52,021 nucleotides of DNA from assembly GCA_903863255.1 (NCBI GenBank), contig CAIPBJ010000109.1, positions 1 to 52,021 of the forward strand. Direction: 5' to 3'. Below the pieces are notes generated by a model. The model saw nothing but the letters and a program-made list of their open reading frames with translations, was not told where the DNA came from and searched no databases. Both the position numbers and the translations under genes were made by a program. Below are positions 48,180-52,021 of the stretch, one piece after another. The stretch is from an uncultured Methylophilaceae bacterium. GTDB taxonomy: Bacteria; Pseudomonadota; Gammaproteobacteria; Burkholderiales; Methylophilaceae. Position 1 is the stretch's first letter. The number at the start of each line of letters is the position of its first letter.

Positions 48180-49166
48180 TTAGATCGGATGAATGCCTAA
48201 TTTAGAAAAAAGCCTTTTATCCGCTTCTGCTTCTGGATTACCGGTTGTCAGTAATTTATCGCCATAGAAAATAGAATTGGCCCCCGCTATAAAGCAAAGC
48301 GCCTGGATGCTTTCACTCATGCTTTGTCTTCCTGCAGACAGCCTAACGAAACTTCCCGGGATGGTGATCCTTGCAACCGCGATGGTACGAATGAATTCCA
48401 GGGGATCAAGTTCCTCAGTCCCATGGAGAGGGGTGCCTTCAACTTGTGTAAGCAGATTGATAGGTACACTCTCGGGCGGCCTTTCCATATTGGCCAACTG
48501 GGCAATCAAACCGCATCGTTCCATCCGGCTTTCACCCATCCCAACGATACCGCCACAACAAACGTTGATATCCATCTTCCGAACTCGTTCGAGCGTCTCA
48601 AGCCTGTCCTGATAGGTTCTGGTCGTAATAACATCGCCGTAGAACTCTGGCGACGTATCCAAGTTATGGTTGTAGAAATCAAGACCGGCTTCCTTAAGTT
48701 TCTCCGCCTGACCGTCCTTCAGCATGCCTAATGTTGCACACGTTTCCAGCCCCATGGACTTGACTTCTGCAATCATCTTCAAGACCGGCTCCAGGTCCTT
48801 GTCTTTTGGACTGCGCCATGCAGCACCCATGCAAAAACGGCTTGCACCATTCGCTTTTGCCGCTCGTGCAGCTTCAAGGACTTCATCCAACTGCATCATT
48901 GGCTCGTTCTGAACATCAGTATGATATCGAGCGGCTTGCGGGCAGTAACCGCAATCTTCGGAACAACCTCCTGTCTTTATGGACAAGAGTGTGCTCACCT
49001 GGACTGCATTTGGATCGAAATTCTCCCGGTGAATAGTTTGTGCCTTGTATATTAGGTCACTAAACGGCAATTCATATAATGCAAGTATTTCTTCGATACT
49101 CCAACGTCCCATTGAAGGGTCATTCAATTTTTTTTCAAGTGCCCGCACGTTAATAACCGTTTCCAT
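48180..49166 (-). CDS. bioB: Biotin synthase
   Basis: 328 residues from ATG 49166 with AAGGA 6 bases upstream. Radical-SAM cluster CSEDCGYC (Cys68, Cys72, Cys75), and further conserved segments [25 protein letters not shown] and SAGRQSM. It inserts sulfur into dethiobiotin. Its start shares a base with the stop of the membrane protein gene upstream (TGATG at 49164-49168), so it depends on translation of that gene. Confidence 0.98.
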   Translation of the reverse strand: METVINVRALEKKLNDPSMGRWSIEEILALYELPFSDLIYKAQTIHRENFDPNAVQVSTLLSIKTGGCSEDCGYCPQAARYHTDVQNEPMMQLDEVLEAARAAKANGASRFCMGAAWRSPKDKDLEPVLKMIAEVKSMGLETCATLGMLKDGQAEKLKEAGLDFYNHNLDTSPEFYGDVITTRTYQDRLETLERVRKMDINVCCGGIVGMGESRMERCGLIAQLANMERPPESVPINLLTQVEGTPLHGTEELDPLEFIRTIAVARITIPGSFVRLSAGRQSMSESIQALCFIAGANSIFYGDKLLTTGNPEAEADKRLFSKLGIHPI

Positions 49167-49561
49167 CAATTATCCTTTACAAAGTCCATCGTTTTCCAGG
49201 GTTCTCTTTTTGCTCGCAGAATATCTCGAATACCTAAAGGTATAACGACCAATATGGCAATTCCCCAGATGATCAGGATCAAGTGCATCCACCCACCGAC
49301 TGCTTTCGATATTTGCGGACTGAAATTTAAAATAACAACTAAGGATCCCACCAATCCGTAAAATCGGTATCCTGAAAAACGAATGAACTCTTTTATTTTG
49401 TCATTGGGATGATTCGCCGCCGCCGCATAAACGAAGATGGACGCAGCTATCCATAACAGCATTGGTATAACGAGAGGCAAAAGCAACACAGCGATGCAGG
49501 AGAAAAAAGAGAAGCTTTGAGCCGCTCTCATTTGCTCCTTCGGGGTGATCGTATTTGACAT
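49166..49561 (-). CDS. Unknown small membrane protein heading the biotin operon
   Basis: 131 residues, not recognised. Three or four hydrophobic segments: about 18-48 (long, ending FVYAAAA), 67-82 and 90-114, with a short charged tail [13 protein letters not shown]. The N-terminus [15 protein letters not shown] is hydrophilic with no signal peptide. It lies directly after the bio promoter/operator and is coupled to bioB by TGATG, so it is the first gene of the operon. It shows no likeness that I can see to the biotin transporter BioY (larger, with about six segments). Possible roles such as transport or membrane tethering of a biotin enzyme are speculation. Confidence 0.7.
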   Translation of the reverse strand: MSNTITPKEQMRAAQSFSFFSCIAVLLLPLVIPMLLWIAASIFVYAAAANHPNDKIKEFIRFSGYRFYGLVGSLVVILNFSPQISKAVGGWMHLILIIWGIAILVVIPLGIRDILRAKREPWKTMDFVKDN

Positions 49562-49576
49562 GAAATATTAACAAGT

Positions 49577-49630
49577 AGGATATGTTGACATTATACATTG
49601 TCAACCAATCGGCCACCAAATAAATTACAA
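49577..49630 (-). promoter_or_regulatory. Promoter and operator-like sites of the biotin operon
   Basis: On the minus strand TTGACA (49599-49604), a 16-base spacer and TATCCT (49577-49582) form one candidate promoter; a perfect TATAAT (49590-49595) with TTGGTG 18 bases upstream is another. A perfect inverted repeat GTTGACA-N8-TGTCAAC (49584-49605) overlaps both. On the minus strand there is also TTGTAATTT-N15-GGTTGACAA (49598-49630), which resembles the BirA box TTGTAAACC-N14/16-GGTTTACAA: 8/9 in the right half and 6/9 in the left. Repression by BirA with biotinyl-AMP would fit, but is inference. Confidence 0.5.
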
Positions 49631-49854
49631 CTGATTAAATATTAATCATAATTGACGGCCGCATTCATCCAGACCAACTAATTACTGTTGTAGGGAATTT
49701 TAAATAATGCTTTTTTAGCATTCTCAAATGCTTTTTGCTGGGCATAAGTTGCTTGATTGTGTCTATAAAATAACTAATGTAGTAATCATCCTTAACAAAT
49801 ATGAACCTTAAAGCGAGCATAAAATAAATAATGATCGAAATAAGATACAATATA

Positions 49855-49883
49855 TTGACATACGTCTTAAAGCCTGCTAAAAT
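49855..49883 (+). promoter_or_regulatory. Sigma70 promoter of hipBA
   Basis: TTGACA (49855-49860), exactly 17 bases, then TAAAAT (49878-49883): 6/6 and 5/6 consensus bases. Predicted start near 49890, about 40 bases before the hipB ATG. Confidence 0.75.
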
Positions 49884-49888
49884 GAACC

Positions 49889-49905
49889 TATAATCAATCA
49901 TTATA
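49889..49905 (+). promoter_or_regulatory. Inverted repeat at the hipBA start site, candidate HipB operator
   Basis: TATAAT-CAATC-ATTATA (49889-49905) is a perfect 6-bp inverted repeat with a 5-base centre, placed on the predicted transcription start. HipB represses hipBA in E. coli through TATCC-N8-GGATA repeats; spacing and TAT..ATA ends are comparable here. Binding is inferred. Confidence 0.5.
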
Positions 49906-49929
49906 AAGATAATGAAGGAATAAACGATC

Positions 49930-50271
49930 ATGAAGGTAACCCAGTCTGCTGCATTGAATTCAGAATTAATGGCAGAAGCTAAAGAATTTGGTATGAAATT
50001 ATCGCGCTTTAGAATCGCCAGAGGTATCAAACAAGCTGAAGCTGCTCTGCGTGCAGGGTTGAGCAGAAATACTGCTTACAGGATGGAAAGTGGAGATCCT
50101 GGAGTCGCATTCGGCCAAATACTTAGATATGTCAATGCGATCGCCCCAGGAATTACTCTTTTGCAAATAATGTCTGAATCTGATCCGGCTTTAGCTGCGC
50201 TAAGCTATCGTGAACGCACAAAACGTGTTCGAGATTTAAGTCAGAGTGAAATAGAGGAGTTGGATTTTTAA
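49930..50271 (+). CDS. hipB: HipB-like XRE-family antitoxin
   Basis: 113 residues. Central helix-turn-helix (about 23-77): LSRFRIARGIKQAEAALRAGLSRNTAYRMESGDPGVAFGQILRYV. The hydrophilic C-terminal tail ends LSQSEIEELDF, which could contact HipA. It would neutralise HipA and repress the operon. Its stop overlaps the hipA start (TAATG, 50269-50273), typical of antitoxin-toxin pairs. The N-terminal extension of about 22 residues is longer than in E. coli HipB. Confidence 0.9.
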   Translation: MKVTQSAALNSELMAEAKEFGMKLSRFRIARGIKQAEAALRAGLSRNTAYRMESGDPGVAFGQILRYVNAIAPGITLLQIMSESDPALAALSYRERTKRVRDLSQSEIEELDF

Positions 50272-51623
50272 TGGAAAAAGAATCGAAGTTAGGGGTTTTT
50301 TCCTATTTGGATGGATGGGAGCCCTCTGGAATATTGACTATGAACGAGGATAATACACAGGTATTGTCCTCGGCTTTTAGTTATGGGTCAAAATACTTGG
50401 ATAGGATTAATGCTATTGAGATTGACCCAGTTAGCTTAAGTTTGAATGATAAAGCTGGGATAAAACATAAGGCATTAAATCCTTTTGGTGGTATGACGTA
50501 TTTTGGAGGAATACGAGATGCTGCTCCTGACTCATGGGGCCGTCGAGTTATCGAATCTAAATTAAAAGCTCCGCCAGACTCTTTGAATGAATCAGTATAT
50601 TTGATACATGCAGGCAGCAATAGAGTGGGTTCGCTAGACATAAGATCATCAATCAATGATAAACCTAGAGAAGGTGAGGTAAACTGGGCAAACCTTGAAT
50701 ACTTAATGGAAGCTGCAGCACGCATTGATGAAGGGTTGCCAATTCCCGCAAGCCTTGAGGTGGTCTACGCGAACGGATCTGCGCTTGGCGGAGGACGACC
50801 AAAAGCGTCTATTCGGGATGAGTTAGGAGTTCAATACCTTGCAAAATTTAGCGGGGTTAAAGATCCATATTCAATTCCAGATATTGAGATGGCTACCATG
50901 AGATTAGCTTCAATATGCGGATTAACGGTTCCTGCCGTCAGAGTTGTTCAGCTAGGCACTAAAAGAGTTATGATGATTCGTCGCTTTGACCGCTATTTTT
51001 CAAAAGGTCAGCAATCGCTAAACATGACTGAGATGCTGACAAGTATGCCGGGTACCGGATACATGGAAAAAAGACTACCCTTCGTGAGCGGCCTCACAAT
51101 GTTAAATTGTCATGAGTCAGATTCACCAAAAAAATCGTATTCAGATCTGGCATCTGCTATAAAAAAACATTGCCATACTTCGGTTATTAAAGATGATCAA
51201 CGAGAATTATATGGAAGGATGATCTACAACATATTGGTGAGTAATGATGATGATCATCTTAGAAATCACGGTTTCGTATTAGATCCAAACATTAAAGGCT
51301 GGAGACTAAGTCCACTTTACGATGTTATGCCACGGCCAAGTTTAGCTTATGATCGCAACTTGCATTTGAGCATTGGTGATCACGGACGCATGGCGACTAT
51401 TAATAATGCCCTAACGTCACATGTTCTATTTGATCTATCTTTAGAGGCCGCAGAAGAGATAGTTGATCGAATCTACAAGCACGTCCGCGAATGGAAGGTT
51501 TATTTCGAAAGCTTTGGCGTGCAAGAAAAAGACATTAAATTGATTGATTCAGCATTTCGGAAAATGGATGATATTCGAAAAAATGAATATAAAACAAAGA
51601 CGAAACATGGACTTAAATATTAA
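50271..51623 (+). CDS. hipA: HipA-family serine/threonine kinase toxin
   Basis: 450 residues, full length. HipA_N domain with FGGIRDAAPDSWGRRV (78-93). Gly-rich loop GSALGGGRPKAS (169-180), where Ser170 corresponds in place to the autophosphorylated Ser150 of E. coli HipA. Catalytic NDDDHLRNHG (325-334) with Asp327 and Asn332, and metal motif PLYDVMP (Asp351). E. coli HipA phosphorylates glutamyl-tRNA synthetase and causes growth arrest; the target here is unknown. GAGGAG gives a strong ribosome site within the hipB end. All catalytic residues are present, so it is probably active. Confidence 0.95.
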   Translation: MEKESKLGVFSYLDGWEPSGILTMNEDNTQVLSSAFSYGSKYLDRINAIEIDPVSLSLNDKAGIKHKALNPFGGMTYFGGIRDAAPDSWGRRVIESKLKAPPDSLNESVYLIHAGSNRVGSLDIRSSINDKPREGEVNWANLEYLMEAAARIDEGLPIPASLEVVYANGSALGGGRPKASIRDELGVQYLAKFSGVKDPYSIPDIEMATMRLASICGLTVPAVRVVQLGTKRVMMIRRFDRYFSKGQQSLNMTEMLTSMPGTGYMEKRLPFVSGLTMLNCHESDSPKKSYSDLASAIKKHCHTSVIKDDQRELYGRMIYNILVSNDDDHLRNHGFVLDPNIKGWRLSPLYDVMPRPSLAYDRNLHLSIGDHGRMATINNALTSHVLFDLSLEAAEEIVDRIYKHVREWKVYFESFGVQEKDIKLIDSAFRKMDDIRKNEYKTKTKHGLKY

Positions 51624-51653
51624 TGTCGCAGCGATTCATTAACCTAACCACAA

Positions 51654-51683
51654 AATGACTGTTTTAATAACAGCCATTTTTTA
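51654..51683 (+). terminator. Rho-independent terminator of hipBA
   Basis: AAATG-A-CTGTT (51654-51664), loop TTAAT, AACAG-C-CATTT (51670-51680) with one mismatch, then T to 51683. It lies about 30 bp after the hipA stop. Confidence 0.8.
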
Positions 51684-52021
51684 TCTAAAAAATCACTAAA
51701 AATAGGAAATAAGCATCTTATGCTCAAAAATGTGAGGAATAAATCAGTTTATGGTCACAAAGTGAATGATTTTTGGTCACAATTGATTAAGTAACTTATT
51801 GATTTAATTGCGGCTAGCATAACTTAATTGTTAATTCCTACAACTGTTGGAATATCGACTTGAAAGAACTTCGATATGACGATACTCCAACCAATTCCAA
51901 CTGATATAAAAATCAGCGCATTTTCGCCAAAAGTTGAAATTTTAACTTTGGGTCTGAATTTTCTTTTTATTTTATTTCAACACATTGATTATACGTAGTT
52001 ATTCTGTGTTTTAATTTTTTC
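51684..52021. other. AT-rich non-coding end of the window
   Basis: 338 bases without a convincing reading frame. It holds two copies of TGGTCACAA 22 bases apart (51752-51760 and 51774-51782) and an imperfect inverted repeat GTTGGAATATCG / CGATACTCCAAC (51846-51857 and 51880-51891, one mismatch) with a nested ATATCGA/TCGATAT pair (51852-51858, 51871-51877). The last 60 bases are T-rich. It may be the edge of a mobile or remnant element. Confidence 0.4.

Larger units (their letters stand above)
49562..49929. other. Divergent bio operon / hipBA intergenic region
   Basis: 368 AT-rich bases. The left end holds the bio promoter and operator-like site (49577-49630), the right end the hipBA promoter and inverted repeat (49855-49905). 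Between them is a small hairpin AATGCT-TTTTT-AGCATT (49706-49722) without a proper U-tract. A 121-codon minus-strand frame across 49665-50030 overlaps hipB antisense and is not called a gene. Confidence 0.5.

Noticed and set aside
49665-50030. 121-codon minus-strand frame rich in hydrophobic residues between the bio operon and hipBA
   Set aside because: It runs antisense into the start of hipB, has no ribosome site, and its Ile/Phe/Tyr-rich sequence is what AT-rich DNA gives by chance.

Overview
The window is a gene-dense bacterial chromosome segment of about 52 kb, with short intergenic spaces and many ATGA or TGATG start-stop overlaps. Gene content and order fit a betaproteobacterium. The combination of a XoxJ/MxaJ-type periplasmic protein of lanthanide/PQQ methanol oxidation, FolE2, the ispA-dxs pair, MurU/AmgK wall recycling and a bioBFHCD cluster points to a methylotroph of the Methylophilaceae type. 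That taxonomic statement is inference from family knowledge; no rRNA or tRNA gene is visible to confirm it.

Layout. 1-935: two tandem type IV pilin genes, the first cut by the window edge. 1023-2877 (minus): a cyclic-nucleotide-binding/rhodanese protein beside a class II cAMP-phosphodiesterase-like MBL enzyme. 3097-7618 (plus): a serine esterase, xseB-ispA-dxs (overlapping) and folE2. 7641-11872 (minus): a retropepsin-like protease, an MFS transporter, aroC, a glutamine amidotransferase and an RluE-type pseudouridine synthase. 11900-13138: icd, facing cspA across a shared hairpin. 13735-16692: pilB-pilC. 16741-22807 (minus): a tightly coupled operon amgK-murU-pepP-ubiH-ubi-dsbC. 22983-28652 (plus): the envelope biogenesis cluster lptD-surA-pdxA-rsmA. 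28712-35405: adk, leuS-lptE-holA-proA-nadD. 35613-36482: an orphan xoxJ-like gene. 36635-37867: an MFS transporter gene interrupted by one in-frame TAA. 38100-41790: a large chemoreceptor with four PAS domains and a small unknown gene. 41841-44421 (minus): yjdM and prc. 44687-49561 (minus): the biotin operon bioB-F-H-C-D, headed by an unknown membrane protein translationally coupled to bioB. 49930-51623: a hipBA toxin-antitoxin pair in visibly AT-richer DNA, followed by a terminator and about 340 AT-rich bases with repeats.

How it works together. Most of the window is housekeeping: isoprenoid precursors, ubiquinone hydroxylation, LPS export and outer-membrane folding, wall recycling, NAD, proline, biotin and leucyl-tRNA. 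Accessory or adaptive parts are the type IV pilus genes, the chemoreceptor, the cAMP-type module, XoxJ and hipBA. I see no CRISPR array, no phage and no intact insertion sequence. I did not find a clearly new defence or biosynthetic system. The best leads are the unknown membrane gene leading the biotin operon with an operator-like site overlapping its promoter, the single nonsense codon in the MFS gene, the start-codon hairpin of xseB, the exact 122-residue PAS repeat in the chemoreceptor, and the hipBA operator.
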